Shown here in pieces: positions 1 to 9,373 of a stretch of DNA of 52,641 bases. Positions within the stretch are counted from its first letter, which is position 1. Every line of letters begins with the position of its first letter. Made by a program: the position numbers and the translations under genes. Location of the stretch: positions 1-52,641 of the forward strand of contig NZ_SCRH01000031.1 of the NCBI RefSeq assembly GCF_004298145.1. The letters run 5' to 3'. The DNA comes from Mycobacterium sp. (lineage in GTDB: Bacteria; Actinomycetota; Actinomycetes; Mycobacteriales; Mycobacteriaceae). The notes beneath the pieces are model-generated. The model saw only the letters and a list, made by a program, of their open reading frames with translations. It had not been told where the DNA came from and made no database searches.

Positions 1-258
1 TGGCGCGCCCACCCACCAGGCCCCCACCCGCGGTGGCCCCATGTCCGGGCCCCACCGGTGAGCGCGCCCACTGGTGGTGGTACACACCCTTCCAACCCCA
101 ACCACCACCAACAAACAACTGACCCCGCCCACCACCGGCGCCGGATCAAAGCTCAAACATGTTGGGGAATCAAGGAATTCGTTCGCGATAGGCGTCGCGG
201 ACGTCGGGCGGACAACCAAACCCGCACCGCCGCCGACGAAAACTATTGCCGCTCACGG
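1..258. other. Window edge, no gene recognised
   Basis: The first ~150 bases are unusually rich in CCACC/GGTGG runs, and the decamer GCGCGCCCAC occurs twice (about 3-12 and 62-71). One forward frame stops at 59-61 and could be the tail of a neighbouring gene outside the window, but nothing recognisable is encoded. The rest is the 3' flank of the minus-strand ABC-F gene. Confidence 0.3.
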
Positions 259-2049
259 CTATTCGAACTGTTCGGAAAGCTCCAGCCAACGGCTCTCGGT
301 CGCGGCGACCTCGTCTTCGAGCGCGCGCAGCTCCTGGGTGAGTCGGGTGATGACGATATGGTCGGACTGGTCGTGCGCGGCGATTTCGTTGTGTTTGTCC
401 TTGATTCGGTCCGCCAAGCGCGCCAACTGGCGATCGGCGGCGGCCACCTCTTTCTCGGCGGCGCGCCGCTGTGCGCCGGACATCGCCGGCTGCGACGGTT
501 GCGACCGTTGCGACGCCGCCGCGCGTTCGGCGCTCGTCCGCCCGGTCCGCTGCTCGGCCAGCCGCAGGTATTCGTCGACGCCACCGGGCAGGTGCCGCAG
601 CCGGCCATCGAGCACCGCGTACTGCTGATCGGTGACCCGCTCCAGCAGGTAGCGGTCGTGCGAGACGACGATCAGCGTGCCCGCCCACGAGTCGAGCAGA
701 TCCTCCACGGCGGTCAGCGTGTCGGTGTCGATGTCGTTGGTCGGCTCGTCGAGCAGCAACACGTTGGGCTCGGCCAACAGCGTGAGCATCAGCTGCAGCC
801 GCCGCCGCTCGCCGCCGGAGAGGTCCGCCACGCGGGCGGACAGGTGGCCACGGCCGAAGCCGAGCCGCTCCAACAGCTGCGCCGGGGTGACCTCACGGCC
901 GTCGACCTGGTAGCCGCCGCGCAGCCCGCCCAACACGTCGGCGATCCGGTCCTCACCGACCGCAGCTAGCGCATCGCCCTGCTGGTCGAGCACCGCCAGC
1001 CGCACCGTCTTGCCGCGTTTGACGCGCCCCGCATCCGGCGCGATGGTGCCGTCGATCAACCCGAGCAGGGTCGATTTCCCGGCGCCGTTGGCCCCGACGA
1101 TGCCGGTGCGTTCGCCGGGTGCGATCCGCCACTCGATGTCGCGCAGCACGGGGCGGCCGTCAAACGAGACCGACACGTCGAGCAGGTCGATCACGTCCTT
1201 GCCGAGCCGGGCGGTGGCGAGCTTGGCCAACTCGACGGTGTTGCGCAGCGGCGGTACGTCGGCGATCAGCTGGTTGGCGGCCTCGATCCGGAACTTGGGC
1301 TTCGCGGTGCGCGCCGGCGCGCCGCGTCGCAGCCACGCCAGTTCCTTGCGCATCAGGTTTTGCCGCTTGGCTTCGGCGACGGCGGACATCCGGTCCCGCT
1401 CGACGCGTTGCAGCACGTAGGCCGCATAGCCGCCGTCGAACGGCTCGACGATGCCGTCGTGCACCTCCCACGTGGTGGTGGCGACCTCGTCGAGGAACCA
1501 GCGGTCGTGGGTGACCAGTAGCAGCCCGCCGGTGCTGGGCGCCCAGCGTTGTTTCAGGTGACCGGCCAGCCAGGTGATTCCCTCGATGTCCAGATGGTTG
1601 GTGGGCTCGTCGAGCGCGATGACGTCCCATTCGCCCACCAGCAAGCTGGCCAGCTGCACCCTCCGGCGCTGGCCGCCGGACAGCGTGGCAACCGTTGCGT
1701 CCCAACCGATGTCGGAGGCCAGCCCGGCGACCACATCGCGGACCCGCGCGTCACCGGCCCACTGGTGTTCGGCGGCATCGCCGACCAGTGTCCAGCCCAC
1801 GGTGCGCTCCGGGTCCAGCGTGTCCGCCTGGTTCAGCGCGCCGACCCGCAGCCCGCTGCGTCGGGTGACCCGGCCGGAGTCGGGCTCTTGCAGCCCGGTG
1901 AGCAGCCGCAGCAGGCTGGACTTGCCGTCGCCGTTGCGCCCGACGATGCCGATGCGCGCGCCGTCGTTGATCCCGAGCGTGATCGACCCGAACACCACCT
2001 GAGTGGGATATTCCAGGTGTACGGCCTCAGCTCCGAGTAGGTGCGCCAC
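259..2049 (-). CDS. ABC-F family ATPase (ribosome-associated type)
   Basis: The 596-residue protein has two ABC ATPase domains in one chain and no membrane segments, the ABC-F layout; these proteins act on the ribosome, some giving antibiotic protection. Domain 1 shows Walker A GRNGDGKS (residues 37-44), signature LSGGQ (about 123) and Walker B followed by DEPTNHLD (147-154). Domain 2 shows GANGAGKST (319-327), LSGGE (410-414) and LLLDEPTND. The first Walker A has Asp where Ala/Ser is usual. A charged C-terminal tail (about 505-596) looks coiled-coil. In M. tuberculosis the probable counterpart is split into Rv1668c/Rv1667c; here it is one open frame. The start ATG is in the usual family position. 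Substrate or drug specificity cannot be read from sequence. Confidence 0.88.
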   Translation of the reverse strand: MAHLLGAEAVHLEYPTQVVFGSITLGINDGARIGIVGRNGDGKSSLLRLLTGLQEPDSGRVTRRSGLRVGALNQADTLDPERTVGWTLVGDAAEHQWAGDARVRDVVAGLASDIGWDATVATLSGGQRRRVQLASLLVGEWDVIALDEPTNHLDIEGITWLAGHLKQRWAPSTGGLLLVTHDRWFLDEVATTTWEVHDGIVEPFDGGYAAYVLQRVERDRMSAVAEAKRQNLMRKELAWLRRGAPARTAKPKFRIEAANQLIADVPPLRNTVELAKLATARLGKDVIDLLDVSVSFDGRPVLRDIEWRIAPGERTGIVGANGAGKSTLLGLIDGTIAPDAGRVKRGKTVRLAVLDQQGDALAAVGEDRIADVLGGLRGGYQVDGREVTPAQLLERLGFGRGHLSARVADLSGGERRRLQLMLTLLAEPNVLLLDEPTNDIDTDTLTAVEDLLDSWAGTLIVVSHDRYLLERVTDQQYAVLDGRLRHLPGGVDEYLRLAEQRTGRTSAERAAASQRSQPSQPAMSGAQRRAAEKEVAAADRQLARLADRIKDKHNEIAAHDQSDHIVITRLTQELRALEDEVAATESRWLELSEQFE

Positions 2050-2067
2050 CGGCCCGACCCTAGCGGG

Positions 2068-2169
2068 GCGACGATGCCGGCCGGTTGACGGCCGGTGGAG
2101 GAGTCGCGCGATCCGACCCTGCTGCGGCGACGATGCCGGCCGGTGGGGGAGCCGCGCGATCCGACCCTG
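2068..2169. repeat. Intergenic direct repeat, two copies
   Basis: Two near-identical units, 2068-2121 and 2127-2169, begin GCGACGATGCCGGCCGGT and end CGCGCGATCCGACCCTG. Copy 1 carries an extra internal ~11 bp that repeats GCCGG. A partial unit (CGACCCT..GGCGACGATGCC) precedes at about 2054-2077. They fill the gap between the PAS-ANTAR and ABC-F genes. Confidence 0.8.
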
Positions 2170-2172
2170 GCG

Positions 2173-2880
2173 CTAGCCGAGCGTCAACAGCGCCCGGTCG
2201 ACCTGGCTTTGCGTTTCCGGTGACGCCTTGCTGGCCACGGCGTCCAGGAAGCGGCTGGCGACGTCGCGCACCTTGAGATTCTCCTCCTGGGAACGCCACA
2301 CCAGGATGTCGAACGCACGCTCGGCGGAAATGCCGTAGGCGACCATCAACACGCCCTTGGCCTGCTCGATGCGGCCTCGGGCATCGGCCACCGCCGAGAG
2401 CACATTGGTGATGTCGGCGTGCAGCGAGTCGGTGACGTCGACGTAGAAGCCGGATGTGCCGGCCGGCGCACCGGTGCCGTCGACCATCCGATCGCCGGCG
2501 ACGATGACGCAGTGGGTGCGTCCCGCGGTGTCGATGATCCGGTGCCGACTGCTGAACGCCTTTCCCTTCATCACCTGCTCCAGCACGGCCGCCACCCGCT
2601 CACGGTCTTCGGGGTGCTTGTGTCGCAGCAACAGTTCCGTGGTGGGTTCCACCTCTCCCGGCTGGTAGCCGTGTATGCGCGCCACCGCGTCCGACCACTC
2701 CCAGCGATGGCCGTCCAGAAAAAACCGGAACCGGCCCACGCGCTGCGGATCGCCCATACCCAGCACCGAGTCGACCGCGCTCAGATCACCTTCGTCGTCT
2801 TCGACGACAGCGGACGTGTGGGCCGCACGGCGTTCAAGGGTTTCGTCGTCGGAGTTCACTGTCATCGCGGGTTGCTCCAT
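2173..2880 (-). CDS. PAS-ANTAR domain regulator
   Basis: The protein has up to 235 residues: a PAS-like fold at about 50-150 (WEWSDAVARIHGY, then HPEDR) and a C-terminal ANTAR domain at about 160-217 with the hallmark RIEQAKGVLM followed by ISAERAFDIL. ANTAR domains bind paired hairpins in RNA and usually act in transcription antitermination; PAS domains sense ligands. No receiver Asp pocket is present, so this is not a classical response regulator. The ATG at 2880 has its purine run directly adjacent, with no spacer; the ATG at 2865 has GGAG nine bases upstream and may be the true start (MTVNSDD). RNA targets are unknown. Confidence 0.85.
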   Translation of the reverse strand: MEQPAMTVNSDDETLERRAAHTSAVVEDDEGDLSAVDSVLGMGDPQRVGRFRFFLDGHRWEWSDAVARIHGYQPGEVEPTTELLLRHKHPEDRERVAAVLEQVMKGKAFSSRHRIIDTAGRTHCVIVAGDRMVDGTGAPAGTSGFYVDVTDSLHADITNVLSAVADARGRIEQAKGVLMVAYGISAERAFDILVWRSQEENLKVRDVASRFLDAVASKASPETQSQVDRALLTLG

Positions 2881-2955
2881 TCCCTTTTGTCAAAACCTTG
2901 GCGTATCGATTCCCGTTTTTGCGCGCGTCATGCATGGTTGTCCGAACGGGCGTGT

Positions 2956-4074
2956 TCAGGCCACCCGGTACCGCCCTGCGTCGGCGGCCTTGAACTCCAG
3001 GCCGAATCCCGGACGGTGCTGGTCGGGCCGCAACGCGCCGCCCTGGGGCGCGAGGGCGCCGTCGAAAAGCATGTGTTCGATGCGGTGGTGATCGTGGAAG
3101 TACTCCAGGTGCCGCAGATTCGGGATGGCGGCGGCGACGTGAGCGTGCAGGTTGGGGGCGCAATGCCCGGAGACATCCACGTTGCGGGCGGCGGCCACGG
3201 CGGCGGCTCGCAGCCAGTCGGTGATGCCTCCGCAGCGAGTGACGTCGATCTGCAGGCAGTCGACCGCCTCGGCGGCCAGCATCCGGTTGAAATAGGCCAG
3301 GTCGTAGCCGTATTCGCCGGCGGTGACGTCCGGGGTCACCCGGTCGCGGACCTCCCGCAGCCCGGCCAGGTCGTCGGAGGAGACGGGTTCTTCGAACCAC
3401 GTCACACCGTGATCGGCCATGGCGTGGGCCACCCGGATCGCCTGCTTGCGGCGGTAGGCCCCGTTGGCGTCGACGTACAATTCGGTATCAGGTCCGATCA
3501 CCTTGCGCGCCAATGCGATTCGGTCAAGGTCGCGTGTCACGTCGGAGCCCCATGATTCGCCGATCTTGATTTTGACGCGCGGGATCCTCCACTCGTCGAC
3601 CCAGCGTTCGAGTTGGGCGCGGGTGGCGCGCTCGTCGTAGGTGGTGAAGCCGCCGCTGCCGTAGATCGGCACTTCGGCGTGCGCCATGCCGAGCAGTCGG
3701 CACACCGGCAGGCCCAGCAGCTTGCCCTTGAGGTCCCACAGTGCGGTGTCGATCGCCGAGATCGCGCACGACACCAATCCGGGCCGCCCGTTGTTGCGCA
3801 TCGCCCTGACCATCGCCTCCCACCGGGCGGGGATGTCGACGGCGTCGTGTCCGATCAGCGTGCCGGCGAGCGGCCCGCTGATCAGCTTGCCGCACGCGCC
3901 GTCGCCATAGGTGTAGCCGATTCCGCGCAGGCCACCGGCCGCAACCTCGGCCAGCACCAGCGTGGTCGACGACCAGGGCAGGGTACCGTCGGCTTCCGTT
4001 GCGTCGGTGGGGATTTCGTAGACCTGCGCGGAGACCTCGTCGACGGCCGCGTCGACCCGCGCGGCGGTTGTCAT
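2956..4074 (-). CDS. Enolase-superfamily (mandelate racemase-like) sugar-acid dehydratase candidate
   Basis: The 372-residue protein has the MR/MLE-type barrel. KIK (168-170) supplies the catalytic Lys; metal ligands are Asp202 (YVDANGA), Glu228 (WFEEP) and Glu254 (TAGEYG); His304 (SGHCAP) with Asp277 (QID) forms the second acid/base. Members abstract the alpha-proton of a carboxylate and racemise or dehydrate sugar acids. The ATG at 4074 overlaps the stop of the SDR gene (ATGA), supporting coupled translation as last gene of the operon. A longer open frame to 4398 is just the SDR in another frame. The exact acid substrate is unknown; GH15 and GMC neighbours suggest a carbohydrate-derived acid. 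Confidence 0.85.
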   Translation of the reverse strand: MTTAARVDAAVDEVSAQVYEIPTDATEADGTLPWSSTTLVLAEVAAGGLRGIGYTYGDGACGKLISGPLAGTLIGHDAVDIPARWEAMVRAMRNNGRPGLVSCAISAIDTALWDLKGKLLGLPVCRLLGMAHAEVPIYGSGGFTTYDERATRAQLERWVDEWRIPRVKIKIGESWGSDVTRDLDRIALARKVIGPDTELYVDANGAYRRKQAIRVAHAMADHGVTWFEEPVSSDDLAGLREVRDRVTPDVTAGEYGYDLAYFNRMLAAEAVDCLQIDVTRCGGITDWLRAAAVAAARNVDVSGHCAPNLHAHVAAAIPNLRHLEYFHDHHRIEHMLFDGALAPQGGALRPDQHRPGFGLEFKAADAGRYRVA

Positions 4075-5087
4075 CGCGCCCACCGGCGGCCCGCGCGCGC
4101 CGCGAGCCACGCGCCCACACCGGCGGCGCCCAGCGCGCCGGTGCCACTGACGACCGGGTGTTGCGATGCCCACAGTTGCGGGCTGTGGGTGTGCGAGTTG
4201 TCGTCGAACTCGCCGCGGGCGCCGTGATCGCTGCCGGGCTCCTGATCGAGCGGCCGCCAGAGGTTGTCGGGCCGGTCGGCGCTGACGCGCTCCTCGGTCT
4301 GTTGCGAGCCGTATCCGGTGCGGCCGAGGTAGCGGTCCAGCAGCGGTGCGACGAACTTCTGCGCCAGCAGCGTCACCAGGGTCGAATCGCCGACCCAATA
4401 TTGTTTGCGCCCTGGATGATCCGCGGCGTACAGCACGCCGCGGGCGGCGACCTCGGGCTGGTAGATCGGTGGCACCGGTTGGGGATGGCGGGGCAGCCGG
4501 GACAGCACCCAGGAGAATTGCGGGGTGTTGACCGCGGGCATCTGGACCACGGTGATCCGCACCTTCGAGCTCTCGTGGAACAGTTCGCAGCGCACCGATT
4601 CGGTGAACCCGTTGATCGCGTGTTTGGCGCCGCAGTAGGCGGACTGCAGCGGGATGGACCGCTGACTGAGCGCGGAACCGACCTGGACGATGGTGCCGCG
4701 GTCGCGGGGGCGCATCTTGGCCAGCGCCGCCATGGTGCCGTGCACGTAGCCGAGGTAGGCGACCTCGGTCACGCGTTTGAACTCCTCGGCGCTGATTTCA
4801 CTGAACGGCGCGAACACGGAGGTGAACGCGACGTTGACCCAGACGTCGATGGGACCGAACGCGGCTTCGGCCTCGTCGGCGGCGGCGACGACGGCCGCGT
4901 GGTCGGCCACATCGGTCGGGATGGCCAGCGCCTTGCCGCCGCCGGCTTCGACGTCGCGGGCGGCGCCTTCGAGCCCGGCGGCACCGCGGGCGAGCAGGGC
5001 GACGTTCGCGCCGCGCTGCCCGAACTGCTGGGCGGTCGCGCGGCCGATGCCCGCGCTGGCCCCGGTGATCACCACTGTCTGAGTCAT
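4071..5087 (-). CDS. Short-chain dehydrogenase/reductase with extended C-terminus
   Basis: The 338-residue Rossmann protein has cofactor loop GASAGIG (9-15) and catalytic Ser138, Tyr151 and Lys155 (YCGAK). The usual NNAG stretch is VNVAF (N85), a variation seen in some larger SDRs. The core ends near residue 245; the remaining ~90 residues include an Asp/His-rich linker and a short hydrophobic Gly/Ala-rich segment at the end, possibly a membrane anchor. It starts 42 bp after the GH15 gene and overlaps the enolase-family gene by 4 bp. NAD(P) preference and substrate are not determinable here. Confidence 0.87.
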   Translation of the reverse strand: MTQTVVITGASAGIGRATAQQFGQRGANVALLARGAAGLEGAARDVEAGGGKALAIPTDVADHAAVVAAADEAEAAFGPIDVWVNVAFTSVFAPFSEISAEEFKRVTEVAYLGYVHGTMAALAKMRPRDRGTIVQVGSALSQRSIPLQSAYCGAKHAINGFTESVRCELFHESSKVRITVVQMPAVNTPQFSWVLSRLPRHPQPVPPIYQPEVAARGVLYAADHPGRKQYWVGDSTLVTLLAQKFVAPLLDRYLGRTGYGSQQTEERVSADRPDNLWRPLDQEPGSDHGARGEFDDNSHTHSPQLWASQHPVVSGTGALGAAGVGAWLAARAGRRWAR

Positions 5088-5129
5088 CGCGGAAATCCCT
5101 TTCGTTCGGTCCGGGTGTCGGGTACCCGA

Positions 5130-6920
5130 TCAGTTATGGTGGGCGGCGTCGTCGGTGAGCATGGCCGTGCATTCCAGCATCAGCGCGTGGGTGAAGGCCT
5201 GGGGCAGGTTGCCGCGGAGCTGGCGCTGCCGCACGTCGTATTCCTCGCAGAGCAGGCCCGGCGGCCCGCAGGCGGTGCGGTTGCGTTCGAACCAGCGCAT
5301 CGCGCAATCAGCATGGCCCAGTTGGTGTTCGGCCAGCGCCATCATGAATCCGCAGAGCAAAAAGGCGCCCTCGGCTTCGCCGAGGTCGCGCGCGTCGTGC
5401 CGGAAGCGGTAGACGAACCCGTCGTCGGTGAGTTCGCGGCGGACGGCGTCCAGGGTGGCCCTGGTCCGGGGGTCGTCGGCCGGCACGGCGCCGCGCACCG
5501 GCGGCAGCAACAGCGACGCATCGACACCCGGCAGCCGCGGGCTGCGCTGCCAATAGCCGTGCGGGTGCAGACTTTCCGATGCGGTCTCGGCGAGGATCGC
5601 GTCGGCCAGCGAAGCGCAGGCCGTGACCTCCGGACCGGCGCCGGCCAGCTTCGCCACGGCGCGTAACCCGGCCACACAGGCCAGGCGGGACTGCGTCCAG
5701 TGCTCGTCGTCGATTTCCCAGACGCCGGCATCCGGTTCGCGCCAGCGCTTTTCGATCGCCTGTATCGCGATCTGCGCCGCGCGCCAGCCGTCAGCGTCCA
5801 GCCGGTCGGCGGCGCCCGCCGTGGCCAGTAGCTGCAGCGTCTCGCCGAAGACATCAAGCTGGAATTGCTGGTTGACCCAGTTGCCGATCTTGTCGGCGCC
5901 GCCGGGGTAACCGGGCAGGTCGAGGGTTTCTTCGCCGGGCACGGCGCCACCGGTGACGGTGTAGGCGGGTTTGAGATCGGGTCCGTCCTCGAGCAGCCGG
6001 GCGCCGACGAACTCCACCGCCCGGTCGAGCAGTTCGGTCGTGCCGACGGCGGCAGCGGCCATGCCGGCATATACCTGATCGCGGATCCAGGCATACCGGT
6101 AGTCGTAGTTCTGGTTGGTGTGCGCGCGCTCGGGCAGGCTCATCGTGGCGGCGGCGACCATGCCGCCGCCGCTGCTGGTCAGCCCCCGCAGCACCGCGTA
6201 GGAGTGGCGCCCGTCGCGGGGAGCGATGGTGCAGTTCAACTCGGGCACGCTGCGCCGCCAGGCGGCGCTGGTGGCCTCCCAGGCGAGGTCGGGGTCCGGC
6301 GGCCGCCCGGACAGCGTGTGTTCGGACAGCTCCAGCACCAGATCGTGTTGCCGGCCCTCGTCGAGGGTGATCTCGCAGGTGAGCAGCTCACCCTTTTCGT
6401 GGGCCGTTCGGACCGGGCGGGCGTCACAACCGGCCTGCCACCGCCAGTGCAGCCGTCCCGAGCGGCCGCTCCACGCCCCGTCATCCACGGTCGGCTCGCC
6501 CGGGCCGTGCCGGCCGAACCCGGCACTCGGCGCCAGCAGCACCCGCACCCGCGCCGTCCCGCGGCAGCCGGTGAGGCGCCGCAGCAACACCGCCCGGTCG
6601 GGGTCGCCCGGAAAGGCCAGCGCGTCGCGGCATTCCACGACGCCGTCGCGAGTGATCCAGCGGTTACGCCAGATCAGGGTCCCCGGCTCGTAGTAGCCGC
6701 CCCATACGTGCCGCACGCCGGTCGGCGTGACCGCGTAAACACCGCCGCCGCCAATGAGATTGGAGAAGACGGCGTCGGAATCCCAGCGCGGCGCACACAT
6801 CCACGCCACGTCACCCTGCGGACCGACCAATGCGCCCCGCTCACCGTCGGCGAGCAGCGCATACTCGCGCAGCACCCGGGGGGCGAAGGTGGCCTCGACG
6901 TCGATCTTCAGGTCAGCCAC
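5130..6920 (-). CDS. Glycoside hydrolase family 15 (glucoamylase/trehalase-like)
   Basis: The 596-residue protein matches cytoplasmic actinobacterial GH15 enzymes. The N-terminal beta-domain has WMCAPRWDSDAVF (like the family's WLCLPRFDS); the (alpha/alpha)6 domain begins at YDYRYAWIRD, the conserved general-acid region; near the C-terminus LLCEEYD..GNLPQAFTH matches the SEE..GNFPQAFSH block that holds the catalytic base. No signal peptide is seen. The GTG at 6920 is preferred because it overlaps the GMC gene by 8 bp; the upstream open frame has no family content. The family hydrolyses alpha-glucosides including trehalose; position beside the GMC oxidoreductase suggests it releases the sugar that is then oxidised. 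Confidence 0.86.
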   Translation of the reverse strand: MADLKIDVEATFAPRVLREYALLADGERGALVGPQGDVAWMCAPRWDSDAVFSNLIGGGGVYAVTPTGVRHVWGGYYEPGTLIWRNRWITRDGVVECRDALAFPGDPDRAVLLRRLTGCRGTARVRVLLAPSAGFGRHGPGEPTVDDGAWSGRSGRLHWRWQAGCDARPVRTAHEKGELLTCEITLDEGRQHDLVLELSEHTLSGRPPDPDLAWEATSAAWRRSVPELNCTIAPRDGRHSYAVLRGLTSSGGGMVAAATMSLPERAHTNQNYDYRYAWIRDQVYAGMAAAAVGTTELLDRAVEFVGARLLEDGPDLKPAYTVTGGAVPGEETLDLPGYPGGADKIGNWVNQQFQLDVFGETLQLLATAGAADRLDADGWRAAQIAIQAIEKRWREPDAGVWEIDDEHWTQSRLACVAGLRAVAKLAGAGPEVTACASLADAILAETASESLHPHGYWQRSPRLPGVDASLLLPPVRGAVPADDPRTRATLDAVRRELTDDGFVYRFRHDARDLGEAEGAFLLCGFMMALAEHQLGHADCAMRWFERNRTACGPPGLLCEEYDVRQRQLRGNLPQAFTHALMLECTAMLTDDAAHHN

Positions 6921-8610
6921 GGGCGTGTGCCTTCGACCCCCGCCCCGCACCGGCATCGATCTTTCCGGCGGCCATCCGTTCGGCAAGCCGCGAGGCCAAC
7001 GCCATGATCGTCAACGCGGGATTGGCGGAGCCCTGGGTGGGACACACCGAGCCGTCGGCCAGAAACAGGTTCGGCACGCCCCACACCCGATGGTCGGAGT
7101 CGACCACCGAATTCTGCGGCCCGGTGCCCATCCGGGCGCCACCGATCAGGTGGGCGAAACGCTCGATGGTGAGCACGTCCTGGGCGTCGGCGGCCTGCAG
7201 GATATCGCCGATCACCTTGGTGGAGTAGGCCATGTTGGCCTTGTCGTTGTCGCAGAGCGTGTAGTCGAACCGCGCCACCGGGATGCCGTACGGGTCCTTC
7301 TCCTGCGCCAGCGTCACCCGGTTGTCCGGCAGCGCCAGCAGCTCGTTGAGCACACCGACGGTCGCCCAGTGGTTGTAGTCGCGCATGTACTCCCGCAAGG
7401 CGCGGCCCCAATGCCCGTCGGCCAGCACGTGTTCGGCCCAGCCGATCGGCATCGGCGACACGGTCTGGATGGCGAACCCGCGGGCAAAACCACGGGAGAG
7501 GTCGGTCTCGTAGAACTGCTCGGACGACACCTCGGGCGGGGGCGCCTTGTACATACGCACCTCCTCCGACCACCGTCCCGCGGACTGGGTCGCACCCTGC
7601 ACCATCACGTAGCGCCCGACCTGATCCTCGTTGTTGCCCAACCCGTTCGGGAAGCGGTCGCTGACCGAGTTCAACAGCAGGCGCGGTGTCTCGATCGAAT
7701 ACCCGGCCACGGCAACCGCTTTGGCGCGCTGCAGCCGTTCCTTGCCGCCCACCTCGTCGTAGTAGACCACGCCCCGGGCCGCGCCGGTCTCGTCGAGTTC
7801 GACGCGGGAGGCCATGCAGTTGGCGCGGATCTCCACGTCGTGGGCCAGCGCGTCGGGAAGGTGCGTGACATACGGGCTGGCCTTGGCGTTGACCTTGCAG
7901 CCCTGCAGGCAGTAGCCGCGGTAGATGCAGTGCGGGCGGTTGCCGAAGGTGCCGTTGACGATGCCGACGGGCCCGACCCGCATCTCGATGCCGAGCTTGA
8001 GCGCACCCTCCCAAATCTTGGCGGCCGCACCCGAAATGGGATGCGGGGCAAAGGGGTAGCGATGCGGATCGCCCCACGGCCAGTTCTGCCCGGCCACCGG
8101 CAGCTCGAGCTCGATCCGTTCGTAGTGGCGGCGAATGTCCTCATAGCGCAGCGGCCAGTCGGCGCCCACCCCGTCCAGGGTGTAGGTCGCAAAGTCGCTG
8201 GGGTGAAACCGCGGGGTGTACCCGGCGTAGTGGACCATGGAGCCGCCGACACCGCGCCCGGAGTTGTTCTTGCCCAGCTCAATCGGATCGTCGCCGCCGA
8301 TGATGCGCTTCTGTGTCCAGTACAGCGCGTGGGAGCCGGCCTCGTCGGACACCCAGTCCTCGTCGGGGTGCCAGAACGGGCCGGCCTCGAGGATCACGAC
8401 CTGCCAGCCGGCGCGCGCCAGCCGCTGCGCCAGCACCGAGCCGCCGGCGCCGGCGCCGACGACAACCAGATCGACCTCGTCGTCGTCGCGGTAGCGGCGC
8501 ATGGTCTTCTCGCCGGGCAGGTCGCGCGAATGCACGTCGAGCAGGAACCGGGAATCGTTGTCTTTCGGTCCGACGGCCCCCTTCAAGAGGCCTCGCCAGA
8601 AGTCGCCCAT
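6913..8610 (-). CDS. GMC-family FAD oxidoreductase
   Basis: The 565-residue flavoprotein has an FAD-binding loop VGAGAGGS (51-58) with Glu75 closing the Rossmann motif, GRGVGGSMVHYAG in the substrate/FAD region, a Cys-rich stretch (HCIYRGYCLQGCK), and the GMC C-terminus RMGTGPQNSVVD..VPNLFLADGS..NPALTIMALA. It resembles membrane-associated gluconate/polyol dehydrogenase large subunits, which pair with a small subunit like the one encoded just upstream (TGATG overlap at 8608-8612). It probably oxidises a sugar, polyol or sugar acid and passes electrons to the respiratory chain. The ATG at 8610 fits the overlap; the longer open frame adds only Arg-rich shadow sequence. Confidence 0.87.
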   Translation of the reverse strand: MGDFWRGLLKGAVGPKDNDSRFLLDVHSRDLPGEKTMRRYRDDDEVDLVVVGAGAGGSVLAQRLARAGWQVVILEAGPFWHPDEDWVSDEAGSHALYWTQKRIIGGDDPIELGKNNSGRGVGGSMVHYAGYTPRFHPSDFATYTLDGVGADWPLRYEDIRRHYERIELELPVAGQNWPWGDPHRYPFAPHPISGAAAKIWEGALKLGIEMRVGPVGIVNGTFGNRPHCIYRGYCLQGCKVNAKASPYVTHLPDALAHDVEIRANCMASRVELDETGAARGVVYYDEVGGKERLQRAKAVAVAGYSIETPRLLLNSVSDRFPNGLGNNEDQVGRYVMVQGATQSAGRWSEEVRMYKAPPPEVSSEQFYETDLSRGFARGFAIQTVSPMPIGWAEHVLADGHWGRALREYMRDYNHWATVGVLNELLALPDNRVTLAQEKDPYGIPVARFDYTLCDNDKANMAYSTKVIGDILQAADAQDVLTIERFAHLIGGARMGTGPQNSVVDSDHRVWGVPNLFLADGSVCPTQGSANPALTIMALASRLAERMAAGKIDAGAGRGSKAHARG

Positions 8611-9356
8611 CACACCTCGCCTTCCTGCACGACGTGAACGGGGTCTTCGTCGGTGGCGCCGGGGGTCTCGAACGGTTCGCGCGCGGCGGCGGGCCCGGTG
8701 GCACCGCCGAGGCGCATGAACCCGCGCGGGTAGGCGGGGCCGCCGAATCCGATCTCGTTCCAGGCCCACGGGTGGGAGTAGAAGCCGGACAGCGTCATTC
8801 GCATGCACATCGACCAGGCGCGCTTGACATTCAGGTTCGCCCAGGCGCCGCCGTCGAGGGCGCCCTGGGAGAACTGGTGGATGATCGCCTCACGGGTTTC
8901 GGGCGCTGCGGCGGCGAAGGAGGAAGCGCCGTATTTGGCCGAAGCGGTCTCATTGAGCCCGCGCAGCACCAACCGCCACGCGTCGCGGTCGTCGGGCATG
9001 TCGGCGTACTGGTAACCGTCGAGGCGTCCGTCGGCGAGCTTGGAGTCGACGGATTCGGCCGCCGGCACTCGCGGCTCGACGTCCTGCGCCAGCACCGTGT
9101 CGCAGAACGCGCGCAGGCAAGGTTCTTCTTCGACGGTGAAAAACCGCAGTGGGCCGGGAGGCCCCAGCCGGGCCAGCACCACTTTCCTGGTGGCGTCGTC
9201 CCAGGTGCCGGCGTTTTCCAGCACGTCGAAATCGGGGTAGCGCCCGATCATCTGCGGCGTGGTGCCGCGGCGCTGCCTGGGCAGCCAGGACGGGTGCGGC
9301 GGCTTGCCGTCGGGGCGCAGGTTGGGCAGGTGGTCGGGGCGTGAGGTGTCAGCCAT
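8610..9356 (-). CDS. Gluconate 2-dehydrogenase subunit 3-like protein
   Basis: The 248-residue protein has the small-subunit hallmarks: FFTVEEEPCLRAFCDTVL, a central acidic/aromatic region, and a C-terminal stretch with MRMTLSGFYSHPWAWNEIGFGGPAYPRG. This family associates with GMC dehydrogenases as an electron-transfer or maturation partner. A Tat signal, present in some relatives, is not visible. The ATG at 9356 follows the membrane-protein gene by 17 bp; upstream in-frame sequence is non-family Arg-rich. It overlaps the GMC gene by one base, so stoichiometric expression is likely. Confidence 0.82.
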   Translation of the reverse strand: MADTSRPDHLPNLRPDGKPPHPSWLPRQRRGTTPQMIGRYPDFDVLENAGTWDDATRKVVLARLGPPGPLRFFTVEEEPCLRAFCDTVLAQDVEPRVPAAESVDSKLADGRLDGYQYADMPDDRDAWRLVLRGLNETASAKYGASSFAAAAPETREAIIHQFSQGALDGGAWANLNVKRAWSMCMRMTLSGFYSHPWAWNEIGFGGPAYPRGFMRLGGATGPAAAREPFETPGATDEDPVHVVQEGEV

Positions 9357-9373
9357 CTCAGTATCCCGGTGCC

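Noticed and set aside
58..969. Long forward open frame antisense to the ABC-F gene
   Set aside because: Arg/Pro/His-rich composition without domains; it is the GC-rich shadow of the well-supported minus-strand gene.
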